Part shown: piece by piece, positions 28,745 through 37,976 of the stretch
Layout of the letters: every line of letters starts with the position of its first letter
How positions within the stretch are numbered: the stretch's first letter is position 1
DNA from: an uncultured Sphingomonadaceae bacterium
GTDB lineage: Bacteria > Pseudomonadota > Alphaproteobacteria > Sphingomonadales > Sphingomonadaceae
Direction of reading: 5' to 3'
DNA: 64,000 bases
Assembly (NCBI GenBank): GCA_947493955.1
Contig: CANLSQ010000001.1
Location: 1,426,001 to 1,490,000 of the forward strand
Program-made: the position numbers and the translations under genes
Notes under the pieces: model-generated
Databases searched by the model: none
What the model was told of the DNA's origin: nothing
The model's input: the letters and a program-made list of their open reading frames with translations, nothing else

Positions 28745-30721
28745 ATGTCCAGTATGGTATCAAGAATTATTCTCGCAAGCCTGCTTTTAACACCAGTAAC
28801 ATGCATGGCTGCAGAGCAAAGCGGCGGTGCGACACTGTCCGACCCCACTGGTGGAAATGCCGTACTCGGCCTGCAACGCTGGCGTGTTTTGACGCAATCC
28901 GACAATTATTCTTTTGAAGATTATGCCGGTTTTCTTGTCACTTATCCTGACTGGCCAGACGGCGCGCGTATGCAGCGCAATGCAGAGCAGGCCATTGATA
29001 TCAACAATTTCTCCGCTGGCCGGGTGATTGCCTTTTTTGACCGCTTCGCACCGCTGACCAATGCCGGGGCGGCAAAATATGCCGTTGCCCTGCAATCCAG
29101 GGGAGAAACGCTGAAAGCCAATGCGATGGCGCAGCAGGCCTGGCGTGGCGGTACATTGACCGACGAAGATGAAGCAGCCCTGCTCAGCCGGTTTAGCTCC
29201 GCCCTCACAGTGGATGATCATGATGCCAGGATGGATGCGCTTTTATGGGCACGGGCAACACAGGATGCAGCCCGACAGCTCGGTTTTGCATCATCCGGGC
29301 GCCGCGCGGTTTTTGCCGCCCGCCTGGCGCAGCTGACCAACGCACCGGATGCCAATGCGAAAGCCGGAACCGTCAATAGTCTGGGCCAGTATGATGCCGG
29401 CTATATAGCCGACCGAGCGCGCTATTTGCGTAACAAAGGACAGAGTTACAATGCGCGTCAGCTTATGGCCAATCGGCCGGTATTGAGAATTCGGCCCACC
29501 AGCGATTCCCAGATCGCGACCTGGTATGATGCGAATCTGATCAACGCCCGCGCAGCATTTAACGACCGGCAATGGACAGTCGCTTATAACATCGCATCGA
29601 AAGTCGACGATGCCTATGCCGGGCCAACGGATATTGCAGCGCAGAGCAGCCGGATCCGTGACAAATATTCCGACCTCACCTGGCTGGCCGGCAATGCCGC
29701 CCTCTGGGGTCAACGTAATCCGTCCAAGGCGGTCGCGATGTTTGACCGTTATGCGCGTTCCTATAACAGTCCCAACATCCGCTCAAAAGGCTATTATTGG
29801 GCTGGTCGTGCAGCCGCCGAAGCAGGACAAACCGCTGAGGCAAAAAGCTTTTTTGAGAAGGCCGCGGCCTTCCCCGATCATTTTTACGGTCAGCTGTCGC
29901 TGGAACGTTTGGGCCGATCCCTTCCCACATTTAACCGGAAACCGGCCATCGAGATCACTAACGAAGACCGGCGCACCTATGACCAGAGTCCTCTGGTCAT
30001 TGCCACAAAGGCCTCCACACGGACTGGGCCATGGAAAGAACAAATTCGTTTCCACCGCGCCTTGGCCTATGAGGCCGACAGTCCAAAAGACTATTTGTTG
30101 ATCAGTGACTTATCAAAGCGTATCGGTGCCCGTGATCTTGGCGTGATCAAGGGAATTAGCGCGCTTGGCGCAGGCGTCGGCCCCATTGATGAAACCTCTT
30201 TCCCGACCATGCCGGTTCCTTCCGGTCATCAGAGCAGATGGACGATCATTCACGCGGTCACGCGGCAAGAAAGCCAGTTTGCACAAGGCGCGATCAGCCA
30301 TGCCGGTGCGCGCGGTCTGATGCAGCTGATGCCCGGCACTGCGCGAGAACAATCCGGCAAAATAGGATTGTCCTATAATCTGTCCGGCCTGACCGGCGAC
30401 CCCCAATATAACATCCGGCTGGGAAGCAGTTATTTTCAGCGGATGTTGAGCTATTATGGCGGCAGCTATCCACTGGCCGCTGCGGCTTATAATGCAGGGC
30501 CCGGCAATGTGAACAAATGGCTGCGGCGCAATGGCGACCCGCGGCAAGGCGGTATCGACTGGCTGAAATGGATTGAAGACATCCCGATTTCCGAAACCCG
30601 CAATTACGTCAAACGCGTGCTGGAAAATGCAGTCGTCTACGACACAATGAATCCGCGTGGTCCGACGATCAAAAGCGATACACCGCTGACCCGCTATATC
30701 GGGAAAAATTATAAAGGTTGA
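28745..30721 (+). CDS. Soluble lytic murein transglycosylase (SLT family)
   Basis: Periplasmic enzyme that cleaves the MurNAc-GlcNAc bond of peptidoglycan with 1,6-anhydro product. The 658-aa product has a signal peptide (cleavage near CMA-AE), a long alpha-superhelical region (about 60-480) like the U and L domains of Slt70, and a C-terminal SLT domain. The catalytic Glu is in VTRQESQF, followed by SHAGARGLMQLMPGTA and AAAAYNAGPGNVNKWL. AAGGAG precedes the ATG at about 13 nt. Confidence 0.93.
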   Translation: MSSMVSRIILASLLLTPVTCMAAEQSGGATLSDPTGGNAVLGLQRWRVLTQSDNYSFEDYAGFLVTYPDWPDGARMQRNAEQAIDINNFSAGRVIAFFDRFAPLTNAGAAKYAVALQSRGETLKANAMAQQAWRGGTLTDEDEAALLSRFSSALTVDDHDARMDALLWARATQDAARQLGFASSGRRAVFAARLAQLTNAPDANAKAGTVNSLGQYDAGYIADRARYLRNKGQSYNARQLMANRPVLRIRPTSDSQIATWYDANLINARAAFNDRQWTVAYNIASKVDDAYAGPTDIAAQSSRIRDKYSDLTWLAGNAALWGQRNPSKAVAMFDRYARSYNSPNIRSKGYYWAGRAAAEAGQTAEAKSFFEKAAAFPDHFYGQLSLERLGRSLPTFNRKPAIEITNEDRRTYDQSPLVIATKASTRTGPWKEQIRFHRALAYEADSPKDYLLISDLSKRIGARDLGVIKGISALGAGVGPIDETSFPTMPVPSGHQSRWTIIHAVTRQESQFAQGAISHAGARGLMQLMPGTAREQSGKIGLSYNLSGLTGDPQYNIRLGSSYFQRMLSYYGGSYPLAAAAYNAGPGNVNKWLRRNGDPRQGGIDWLKWIEDIPISETRNYVKRVLENAVVYDTMNPRGPTIKSDTPLTRYIGKNYKG

Positions 30722-30753
30722 TGGGAAGGTCCGCTTTATTGCGGAAGTAGACA

Positions 30754-31899
30754 CTAAAGAGACATCGCTTCAGCCAATGTTTCATGAAACCATCTGATCG
30801 GTTCCTCTGCACCCGGTCCTTCGGCCAACGCACCGATTTCAAACGCAGGCGATTCCAGTCCGCGTTGGTTGCGCTCACAAATCCAAACGTCTTCGGTCTG
30901 AAAATCCCCGGTTTCAAGCGGATGCTGCTTCCAGTTGTCGGATGAGATTATGTCACTGTCACCATTGTAACCGGGAATAAATTTGCGTTCGTCCCGTGAT
31001 TGTCCTGTGCCAGCCCAATGGCGGACATGAAGGAGAGAACGTGAAGGAGAAACGGGTTCAAGCCATGACAGGCTAAAACTATAGGGCGTCGCGGTAATCA
31101 GTATGTTTGGGAAAAGGAAATAGACACCGCCAAATTCAATATTTTCAGCTGATTTCACCGGTTTTGACCACCAATCAGCAAATTCCTTACGTATTTTGGC
31201 GGGTAGCGAGTGGCGGACGCCTTCTTCATCCATCGCATACCAGATCATGTGGTCGCCATGTCGCTCCCAGATATTTTCATCAGGCGTTGGTCCACCAAGC
31301 GTATTCTCATGCAGATAGGCCAGATGATAGCCGTCAATCGCGTTCTCGACGAACACCTTCCAGTTGCACTTCATGTCGTAGGTAAGCGATTTGCTTTCCC
31401 GCAGATCGCTTGCACTCAAATCATGAGGCCAGGCTTTATCGGCGATAGGTGCGATCCAGCTTTCAAAATCTGCCTGGGGATCGGGGTGAACAAAAATCAT
31501 ATCCTGAAACACACCAACTGATGCAGGCTTTAATCCCATCTTTGAGCGATCCATATCGGGAAAGCATGATGACATGTTCGGTGCTCCACGGAGTTGGCCG
31601 TTCAGACTGTAGGTCCAGCGATGATATGGACAGATCATGGCTTTACCGATATTCCCTTCGCCTCCTTCCACCAATAGTGTCCCGCGGTGACGGCAGATAT
31701 TGTGATATCCCGCCAAGGAACCATCGGCCAGCCGGAGTACCAGAAGCGGATAATCTCCGCACATAAGCGCTCGAAAATCACCTTCTTTTGGCAGATGACT
31801 TCCCAGTGCCGCAAAGGACCAGCTGTTGGAAAAAATTTTCGATTTCTCGCGCTTCTGCCAACTCGTTTCGACATAGGCTTTGCGAGGTAGTAATGTCAT
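30754..31899 (-). CDS. Rieske non-heme iron oxygenase, alpha-subunit type
   Basis: A 381-aa ring-hydroxylating-type oxygenase. The N-terminal Rieske domain has CRHRG and CPYHRW (C-x-H...C-x2-H, near residues 70-95) and a C-terminal catalytic domain with NAIDGYHLAYLHE (Asp plus two His iron ligands). The family includes aromatic dioxygenases, choline/carnitine monooxygenases and sterol-modifying oxygenases. No reductase or ferredoxin gene is adjacent. It overlaps the tetR stop by 4 nt (ATGA), so it is cotranscribed with its likely regulator. The substrate is not determinable; the divergent desaturase and lipoprotein genes suggest a lipid-like or steroid-like compound. Confidence 0.9.
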   Translation of the reverse strand: MTLLPRKAYVETSWQKREKSKIFSNSWSFAALGSHLPKEGDFRALMCGDYPLLVLRLADGSLAGYHNICRHRGTLLVEGGEGNIGKAMICPYHRWTYSLNGQLRGAPNMSSCFPDMDRSKMGLKPASVGVFQDMIFVHPDPQADFESWIAPIADKAWPHDLSASDLRESKSLTYDMKCNWKVFVENAIDGYHLAYLHENTLGGPTPDENIWERHGDHMIWYAMDEEGVRHSLPAKIRKEFADWWSKPVKSAENIEFGGVYFLFPNILITATPYSFSLSWLEPVSPSRSLLHVRHWAGTGQSRDERKFIPGYNGDSDIISSDNWKQHPLETGDFQTEDVWICERNQRGLESPAFEIGALAEGPGAEEPIRWFHETLAEAMSL

Positions 31900-32489
31900 C
31901 GGCTCATTCCCTTTTCAAGATTGTCTACCAAAGCCAGGGCGGCGGCCCTGGATGCACCGCGCAGACGGGACATATCGCCGATCAGGGCAAAGCTATCGAC
32001 GTTGAAATAGATGCCCAGGATTCCAGCAGCACAGGCTTCCACCCTGTCTGATGCCGCTTTTTGGAAATCCTGTCTTATGATGCCTGCAATCACGTCAAGA
32101 GATTGATCCATCCAGTCTCGCAGTCGCTTGGCAAGTTGCTTGTCCTGCGCTCCTCCGGCAATCAGCGCCTCCGTTATCAGAACCTGTTGGGAGTCGCTGT
32201 AACGGGAATCGAACAGATATTCGATCAGCGCTTTGGTTTTGTTCTTTTCGGGAAGGGCCTTGGTCAGTGCCGCCCATTGATTATCGGAGCGTGCGAAAAA
32301 CCGCTCAATCAAGGCCAGCACAAGATCATCCCGATTGCCGACATTGTGGCGGATTAACGCCCGTGCCAGGTTCGCTTCTTCGGCAATCCTTTCCAGGGTT
32401 GCACCTTCTATTCCATAACGGGCCACACAGCGCTCAAAAGCCTGCAGAATTTGTTCGCGGCGTTCTTCTTTCAGTGCAGGACGCGGCAT
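31896..32489 (-). CDS. TetR-family transcriptional regulator
   Basis: A 197-aa repressor: helix-turn-helix in residues about 12-58 (REQILQAFERCVARYGIEG, TLERIAEEANLARALIRHNVGNRDDL) and an all-helical ligand domain. The tetR-Rieske pair is transcribed leftward, and the desaturase-DUF2141 genes rightward from the same 93-bp gap. Two palindromes of the same design in that gap are its probable operators. It would then repress both its own operon and the divergent one. Confidence 0.92.
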   Translation of the reverse strand: MPRPALKEERREQILQAFERCVARYGIEGATLERIAEEANLARALIRHNVGNRDDLVLALIERFFARSDNQWAALTKALPEKNKTKALIEYLFDSRYSDSQQVLITEALIAGGAQDKQLAKRLRDWMDQSLDVIAGIIRQDFQKAASDRVEACAAGILGIYFNVDSFALIGDMSRLRGASRAAALALVDNLEKGMSR

Positions 32490-32498
32490 GGAATCTCC

Positions 32499-32526
32499 AT
32501 TAAATTATCAACATTGACAATTTAAT
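32499..32526. promoter_or_regulatory. Palindromic operator 1 (probable TetR site)
   Basis: ATTAAATTATCA (32499-32510), spacer ACAT, TGACAATTTAAT (32515-32526); 11 of 12 positions are symmetric. It lies 10-37 nt upstream of the tetR start codon. The half-site core TTATCA-N4-TGAYAA is shared with operator 2. Confidence 0.75.
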
Positions 32527-32540
32527 GTAACTCTATATTC

Positions 32541-32566
32541 CAATATTATCAAGTCTGATAATTTAT
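32541..32566. promoter_or_regulatory. Palindromic operator 2 (probable TetR site)
   Basis: CAATATTATCA (32541-32551), spacer AGTC, TGATAATTTAT (32556-32566), with a perfect ATTATCA/TGATAAT core. The centre-to-centre distance to operator 1 is about 41 bp, close to four helical turns. It sits just upstream of the ribosome site of the desaturase-like gene. Confidence 0.72.
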
Positions 32567-32582
32567 GATTCGGAGTAAAAAT

Positions 32583-33479
32583 TTGGATTTCCTGTTTGAG
32601 AGCATCGACCCCTCTTGGGTTGAATATTGGGATGCCATGATCAACGACTGGTTTTTCGTCGGTGCGTTGATCTTCCTCGCGCTGGAATTCGTTCGCTATC
32701 GTATGAAAGGACGTCTCAGCTGGGATATCATCGGCGACACGATTACCAACTACATCACACTTGCCATGTTCATTGGCATCAATTTTCTGGTGCTAGGCGG
32801 GCTTTACTATGTCTTTGTTTACGGATCGCAGGATTTTGCGCTGTTCGATATTGATACCAATCTGGCCACGATCGCTATCTGCATCGTCGTCGCCGATCTA
32901 CTATACTATTGGGAACATCGCTGCATGCACCGGTTCAACTTTGCCTGGGCGACACATAGCGTTCATCATAGCTCACCGCATTTCAACATTTCCGTGGCCT
33001 ATCGCTTTGGTCCGATGGATGGGCTTTGGCCGATGTTCGGGACCGTGATCATGGTTGTGCTCGGGTTCCATCCGATTGTCGTCGCTTTTGCCGAGATCAT
33101 GGTGCAGCTGTATCAAACAGCCTTGCATACGGAGACGATCAAGAAACTACCGCGCCCGGTTGAACTGATCTTCAATACACCTTCCCATCACCGCGTCCAT
33201 CATGGCTCAAACCCTGAATATCTGGACACCAACTATGGGGGAATATTCATTGTCTGGGATAGGATGTTTGGCACCTTTGCCGAAGAGAAGGCGCCTGTCG
33301 TTTACGGTCTTGTCAAGCCGATCAACAGCAACAATCCATTGATCGCCTTTTTTCACGGCATTTATCGCGTCGCCGAAAATGTCATCACAGCAAAGGGATC
33401 GCGCAACAAGCTCGGCTATTTCTTCGGTCCACCGGAATTTGAACCGGATAAAATCGCACAAGACCGATCATCGCACTAA
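32583..33479 (+). CDS. Sterol desaturase / fatty acid hydroxylase superfamily protein
   Basis: Integral-membrane di-iron oxygenase of about 298 aa. His-box motifs: HRCMH (in YYWEHRCMHRFNF), HSVHHSS, and HHRVHHGSNPEYLDTNYGG near the C-terminus. Four to five hydrophobic segments precede and separate the boxes. Start: TTG at 32583 has a GGAG 7 nt upstream (32572-32575), whereas the in-frame ATG at 32565 has no ribosome site and falls inside operator 2, so TTG is preferred. The product may hydroxylate or desaturate a lipid or polyisoprenoid. It is the first gene of the rightward unit. Confidence 0.88.
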   Translation: MDFLFESIDPSWVEYWDAMINDWFFVGALIFLALEFVRYRMKGRLSWDIIGDTITNYITLAMFIGINFLVLGGLYYVFVYGSQDFALFDIDTNLATIAICIVVADLLYYWEHRCMHRFNFAWATHSVHHSSPHFNISVAYRFGPMDGLWPMFGTVIMVVLGFHPIVVAFAEIMVQLYQTALHTETIKKLPRPVELIFNTPSHHRVHHGSNPEYLDTNYGGIFIVWDRMFGTFAEEKAPVVYGLVKPINSNNPLIAFFHGIYRVAENVITAKGSRNKLGYFFGPPEFEPDKIAQDRSSH

Positions 33480-33503
33480 CAAATCTGAAAAACGGATATT
33501 TCC

Positions 33504-34085
33504 ATGCCAACGAATAAACAACGTATCGCTGCCGTTGCTGCAACCGCAGCCATCGTCCTTGGTGGAGGTTGGCTTGCCAGTCTGATATCGCCTGCCAACG
33601 CCAGCGGTACAGATGCTATTGCGGCGGAAAACACTGGGCCAGTCTGCTCTCAGACCAGGCAACAAGAACCATCGGAAAAACCGATTCAGGTTTCACAGCA
33701 AGAAGAGCAAGTGCAGGCACCTTCTGGCAGGACAATGCAAGTGTCGATCAACGGCATTCGCAATAGTCACGGCAAAATCTACATCGCGTTATTTGATAGT
33801 GCGGAGGCGTTCAATAGTTATGATTATGATCGCGCTGTCGGGTTTAAGGAACCCCCGGCCAAGGAGGGCTCCTTGACCGTCGATTTCCCGGATCTTGCCG
33901 AAAAGCCTTATGCCATTTCGGTATTCCATGATGAAAATGGCAATCAGAATTTTGACCTATCAGGTGGATATCCCTCGGAAGGCTACGGCACTTCGCACGC
34001 AAAAAGCGCCTATGATGAACCAAAATTTCATCAAGCCAGCCTTAAGCCAGGTTCAATAGGTATCAGGCTGCACTATTTGCGTTAG
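33504..34085 (+). CDS. DUF2141-domain secreted protein
   Basis: A 193-aa protein with an N-terminal signal or anchor (AAVAATAAIVLGGGWLASLI), a low-complexity Glu/Gln linker (about 45-72), and a DUF2141 domain from about residue 76: MQVSINGIRNSHGKIYIALFDS, AVGFKEPPAKEG, YAISVFHDENGNQNFD and GYGTSHAKSAYDEPKF. The domain's role is unknown. It is 24 nt after the desaturase stop and probably cotranscribed, exported to the periplasm. A CGGA purine run precedes the ATG. Confidence 0.82.
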   Translation: MPTNKQRIAAVAATAAIVLGGGWLASLISPANASGTDAIAAENTGPVCSQTRQQEPSEKPIQVSQQEEQVQAPSGRTMQVSINGIRNSHGKIYIALFDSAEAFNSYDYDRAVGFKEPPAKEGSLTVDFPDLAEKPYAISVFHDENGNQNFDLSGGYPSEGYGTSHAKSAYDEPKFHQASLKPGSIGIRLHYLR

Positions 34086-34089
34086 AAGT

Positions 34090-34119
34090 GATGTCCGTTT
34101 CTGCACCCAAACGGACATC
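34090..34119 (+). terminator. Strong hairpin after the DUF2141 gene
   Basis: Eleven-bp perfect stem GATGTCCGTTT (34090-34100) with AAACGGACATC (34109-34119), loop of 8 nt. It starts 4 nt after the DUF2141 stop. No T-run follows, so it may act with Rho or as a 3'-end stabiliser. Confidence 0.5.
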
Positions 34120-34211
34120 GGCAGTCCAAGAACTGCGTTCAACCGCATTTACGATCCCAACATCCATTAACCCCATTGCCCCCGCCGCATCCCTCGCCTA
34201 AATCTTTCAAC

Positions 34212-34988
34212 ATGAGTATTTTTACTGGCAATCATTTCTTTCTGCCCGTCATTGCAATTGCTGCATTGGCGGCCACCACTCCATTGGCAGGGTGCAAACG
34301 AATACCCGATGCTGATGCCAACCGTCCGGAAACCGCGCTGGCCTATCCGCCGGCGTCTCGGCCGGTATCCGAACTTGCTGGCAATCAATGGTCGACCGAA
34401 ACCGCACGCGACAAGGTTGGTGAAGCGGAAGAAATCATGAAGGCTGCGGGAATCGAACCCGGCATGACAGTTGCTGATATTGGTGCCGGTGAAGGCTATT
34501 ATACTGTCCGCTTGGCTGAAAGAGTCGGTGCCGAGGGACGGGTATTGGCACAGGATATCGACAAGGACGCAATAAAACGGCTTGCCGATCGAGTCGCTCG
34601 CGATGCGCTGGACAATGTCTCCATAAAGCTGGGTGCGCCAGATGATCCGCGCCTCCCCGAAGACAGCTTTGACCGTATTTTTCTGGTCCATATGTACCAT
34701 GAGGTGCGGGAACCTTACGCTTTTCTATCACGCCTGCGTCCTTCCATCCGCCGGGATATAAATGGTGGCAACTATGATGGCGGCGAAGTGATTGTTGTCG
34801 ATGTCGATCGCCCCTTTGTCCAGCATGGTATTCGGCCCAAACAGCTATTCTGCGAATTTGAAGCGGTTGGTTATCAGCTGATCGGCTTTATGGAGCGACC
34901 GGAACTTGGCGGCTATTTCGCACGCTTTCGCCCGGTGGGCAAAGCGCTGCTGCCGGGCAAGATCAAGGCTTGCGAGTTAGAAAAGTAA
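34212..34988 (+). CDS. SAM-dependent methyltransferase with lipoprotein signal
   Basis: A 258-aa protein with a lipoprotein signal peptide (helix 8-24, lipobox LAGC with Cys28), followed by a class I methyltransferase fold: motif I VADIGAGEGYYTVRL at 88-102, acidic end of beta2 AQDIDKDAI, and FDRIFLVHMYHEVREP near 155. Similar exported methyltransferase-like proteins occur in sphingomonads. S-adenosylmethionine is normally cytosolic, so function outside the inner membrane is puzzling. The ATG at 34212 is chosen over a TTG at 34176 because it begins the signal peptide. It may or may not be cotranscribed with the DUF2141 gene (126-nt gap with hairpin). Confidence 0.82.
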   Translation: MSIFTGNHFFLPVIAIAALAATTPLAGCKRIPDADANRPETALAYPPASRPVSELAGNQWSTETARDKVGEAEEIMKAAGIEPGMTVADIGAGEGYYTVRLAERVGAEGRVLAQDIDKDAIKRLADRVARDALDNVSIKLGAPDDPRLPEDSFDRIFLVHMYHEVREPYAFLSRLRPSIRRDINGGNYDGGEVIVVDVDRPFVQHGIRPKQLFCEFEAVGYQLIGFMERPELGGYFARFRPVGKALLPGKIKACELEK

Positions 34989-35073
34989 AAAGCTTCGTAT
35001 ATGTATTTGAGCCCGCAAGCCCTGCACCCGGGCATTATGCGTGTTCAATTATATATATACTACAGGCGCTTAA

Positions 35074-36879
35074 CTAGCTTTCATCACCCATTTTCAGAGC
35101 AGCAATAAACGCCTCTTGCGGGATACTGACATTGCCATATTCACGCATTTTGGCCTTACCCTTTTTCTGCTTGTCGAGCAGCTTCTTCTTTCGGCTGATA
35201 TCACCGCCATAGCATTTGGCGGTCACATCCTTACGCATCGCTGCGATTGTCTCGCGGGCTATGACCTTGCCGCCAATCGCCGCCTGCACCGGGATCTTGA
35301 AAAGATGGCGCGGGATCAAATCCTTAAGCCGCTCGCACATATGACGTCCGCGTGATTCGGCAGCTTCACGGTGGACGATCATACTGAGCGCATCAACCGG
35401 ATCGCCGTTGACGAGAATGTTCATCTTGACCAAATCGCCCGTCCGCAGACCAACCTGATGATAGTCAAAGCTCGCATAGCCGCGCGAGATACTCTTCAAC
35501 CGGTCATAGAAATCGAACACGACCTCATTGAGCGGCAACTCATATACGACCTGCGCGCGGTCTCCGACATAGGTCAGATTCTTCTGCACGCCCCGCCGGT
35601 CCTGACAGAGTTTCAAAATACCGCCGAGATATTCGTCCGGGCAATAAATGGTCGCCTCAATCCACGGTTCTTCGATATGGGAAATTTTCACGACATCCGG
35701 CATATCGGCGGGATTGTGGAGAAATTGCTCTGACCCGTCATTCATAACCATCCGGTAAACCACAGACGGCGCAGTGGTAATCAGATCGAGATCATATTCG
35801 CGGGTCAGGCGTTCCTGAATAATTTCCAGATGCAAAAGGCCAAGGAAACCGCAACGGAACCCCTGTCCCAGCGCGGCACTGGTTTCCATTTCAAAGGTAA
35901 AGCTGGCGTCATTAAGCCGCAGTTTGCTGATGCTTTCACGCAGCTTTTCAAAATCCGCGGCATCGACCGGGAAGAGGCCACAGAACACGACGGATTGCAC
36001 TTCTTTGAAGCCCGGCAATGCTTCTTCCGCTCCGCCTTTAACGGTAGTAATCGTGTCACCAACTGCTGTCTGGGATACTTCCTTGATCTGCGCTGTGATA
36101 AAACCGATCTCACCCGCAGCCAATTCCGGCAATTGCTCAATCTTCGGCCGCATACAACCAACCCGGTCAACCAGATGCTCGGTGCCCTGCGCCATGAACT
36201 TGATCCGCTGTCCCTTAGTCAGCACACCGTCAATCACACGGACAAGAATGACAACGCCCAGATAAGGGTCATACCAGCTATCGACCAGCATGGCCTTCAG
36301 CGGCGCATCGCGGTCGCCGCCCGGTGCCGGTATTTTCTCGACAACTTGTTCCAATATGTCTTCGATACCAATGCCGGACTTGGCGGATGCCAGCACCGCT
36401 TCGGAAGCATCAAGACCGATAATCTCTTCAATCTCGGTACGGACCCGCTCCGGCTCCGCTGCAGGCAGATCGACTTTGTTCAGCACTGGAACAATCTCGT
36501 GATCATGTTCGATCGACTGGTACACGTTGGCGAGCGTCTGCGCTTCAACGCCCTGTGCCGCATCAACCACCAGCAACGCGCCTTCGCAGGCGGCCAGGCT
36601 GCGCGACACTTCATAGGCAAAATCGACGTGGCCCGGTGTGTCCATAAGGTTCAGCTCATAAGCTTCGCCATTTTTAGCAGTGTAGTTGAGCCGCACCGTC
36701 TGTGCCTTGATGGTGATACCGCGTTCCCGTTCGATATCCATATTGTCGAGCACCTGCTCGCTCATCTCGCGCTCGGTCAAACCGCCAGTATATTGGATCA
36801 GGCGATCCGCTAGAGTGGATTTGCCATGGTCAATATGCGCGATGATCGAGAAATTACGAATATGGGAACGTTCAGTCAT
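35074..36879 (-). CDS. lepA: Elongation factor 4 (LepA)
   Basis: Ribosome-associated GTPase of 601 aa. G1 [15 protein letters not shown]2/G3 [12 protein letters not shown] and [13 protein letters not shown]4 NKVDLPAA, then domains II-III and the LepA-specific C-terminal domain with [16 protein letters not shown] and [14 protein letters not shown]. The start at 36879 ([10 protein letters not shown]) matches the family; an in-frame upstream codon at 36930 would add 17 unsupported residues. Convergent with the lipoprotein methyltransferase gene, 85 nt apart. Confidence 0.98.
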   Translation of the reverse strand: MTERSHIRNFSIIAHIDHGKSTLADRLIQYTGGLTEREMSEQVLDNMDIERERGITIKAQTVRLNYTAKNGEAYELNLMDTPGHVDFAYEVSRSLAACEGALLVVDAAQGVEAQTLANVYQSIEHDHEIVPVLNKVDLPAAEPERVRTEIEEIIGLDASEAVLASAKSGIGIEDILEQVVEKIPAPGGDRDAPLKAMLVDSWYDPYLGVVILVRVIDGVLTKGQRIKFMAQGTEHLVDRVGCMRPKIEQLPELAAGEIGFITAQIKEVSQTAVGDTITTVKGGAEEALPGFKEVQSVVFCGLFPVDAADFEKLRESISKLRLNDASFTFEMETSAALGQGFRCGFLGLLHLEIIQERLTREYDLDLITTAPSVVYRMVMNDGSEQFLHNPADMPDVVKISHIEEPWIEATIYCPDEYLGGILKLCQDRRGVQKNLTYVGDRAQVVYELPLNEVVFDFYDRLKSISRGYASFDYHQVGLRTGDLVKMNILVNGDPVDALSMIVHREAAESRGRHMCERLKDLIPRHLFKIPVQAAIGGKVIARETIAAMRKDVTAKCYGGDISRKKKLLDKQKKGKAKMREYGNVSIPQEAFIAALKMGDES

Positions 36880-36933
36880 GTCCGCGCCGATAGCAGGGGT
36901 TTTCGCCGCTGTCAGCAGGGAAACGCGCAAAAT

Positions 36934-36969
36934 GCACGCCGCCTGAACATAGTCGTTCGGACGGCGCGC
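36934..36969 (-). terminator. Terminator-like hairpin after the beta-barrel gene
   Basis: On the minus strand GCGCGCCGTCCGAAC pairs with GTTCAGGCGGCGTGC over a 6-nt loop; 15 pairs with one mismatch and two G-U, followed by ATTTTG. It lies 36 nt after the stop of the outer-membrane protein gene and upstream of lepA. Confidence 0.6.
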
Positions 36970-37004
36970 ATATTTCTACATTATCGGAGAAATATCACCC
37001 GAAA

Positions 37005-37790
37005 CTAGTTACCGCCGCCAAGAGGAATGCGGAAGCCGACATTGAACAATGATTGCTCACTCTTCACGCCCAAAGTCGCGGGCAACAGATTGACATCATA
37101 GTCGCCGCGATCCGTGGCACGATAAGTATATTGACCGAAAAGCTCAAAGGACGGGCTCAGTCTGTAAGTCACACCAGCTATACCCTGATAGGCGAACCGG
37201 GTCTTCTTATCATCAACCACATCGATTCCCGATGGCGCATATTCGACATCCTGTCTGGTAAAGCCAACGCCCGCGCCCACATAAGGCACGAGACTTTCAC
37301 TGATCTTGAAATCATAGAGAGCATTGGCAAACAGACCATAGTTTTTGATCTGGCCGTCATCGGTGCTCAATACCGCACCTACGGTCGGATTGGCCGCATT
37401 GGCGGCACCACGGGTCAGTATCGCGGAATCCAAGCCGTCAATCACGGTTCCACCAACGGCTAAATCCCGATGCAAATCAACATTGGCCTTGTTGTAAAAG
37501 CCTTGCAGTTCCACCCGGAAGCCATTGTCAAAACGATAGCCAGCCAACAGATTTAGATCGAGACCGTTATTGAGCTCTGTCGTCCAATCGAGATCAGTAC
37601 CCGATGGAATAGCGTCAAAGTCGGCTGTAGCCGCTACATCGCCTTCAAATTCTCCGCGATTTTTTGAATCACTTGGTAAATTCAGTCCTGCCGATGCACC
37701 TACATAAGGCTCTCCGGCATGTGCGGCACCGCTGAACGCAAGAGACGTTCCTGCGGCAAGGACTGCAAATAGTTTATACGAACTACGCAT
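37005..37790 (-). CDS. Outer-membrane beta-barrel protein (OmpA/OmpW-like porin fold)
   Basis: A 261-aa protein with a signal peptide (cleavage after AAHA, near residue 25), then GEPYVGASAGLNLP and alternating aromatic beta strands (AGYRFDNGFRVELQGFYNK, ALYDFKISESLVPYVGAGVGF, ELFGQYTYRAT), with a C-terminal SLFNVGFRIPLGG strand. It is predicted as an 8-strand barrel of the PF13505 type. The start at 37790 has GGAGTTG upstream and begins the signal peptide. Its function is not evident; it is single-gene with a hairpin on each side. Confidence 0.83.
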   Translation of the reverse strand: MRSSYKLFAVLAAGTSLAFSGAAHAGEPYVGASAGLNLPSDSKNRGEFEGDVAATADFDAIPSGTDLDWTTELNNGLDLNLLAGYRFDNGFRVELQGFYNKANVDLHRDLAVGGTVIDGLDSAILTRGAANAANPTVGAVLSTDDGQIKNYGLFANALYDFKISESLVPYVGAGVGFTRQDVEYAPSGIDVVDDKKTRFAYQGIAGVTYRLSPSFELFGQYTYRATDRGDYDVNLLPATLGVKSEQSLFNVGFRIPLGGGN

Positions 37791-37871
37791 ATTCAACTCC
37801 AAACCCCTGTTCGGTGTTGCCCCGCTCGCGTGAATTGGGCATGCGCCTGATTATTTCAAGAAGATGGCAAC

Positions 37872-37895
37872 TCGGCCCATCGCAAAATGGGCCGA
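37872..37895. terminator. Perfect 9-bp hairpin in the PBP1a / beta-barrel gap
   Basis: TCGGCCCAT (37872-37880) with ATGGGCCGA (37887-37895), loop CGCAAA. It lies 82 nt after the PBP1a stop on the minus strand. A TTTT run follows on the plus strand instead, so it may be a bidirectional but asymmetric terminator. Confidence 0.5.
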
Positions 37896-37976
37896 TTTTG
37901 GGTGATTCTATCACCGTTCGTCGTAAATTGTGGCACCGGTGCATCACCAGCGCTGCGGGTTCGCGGACTGCCGCTG

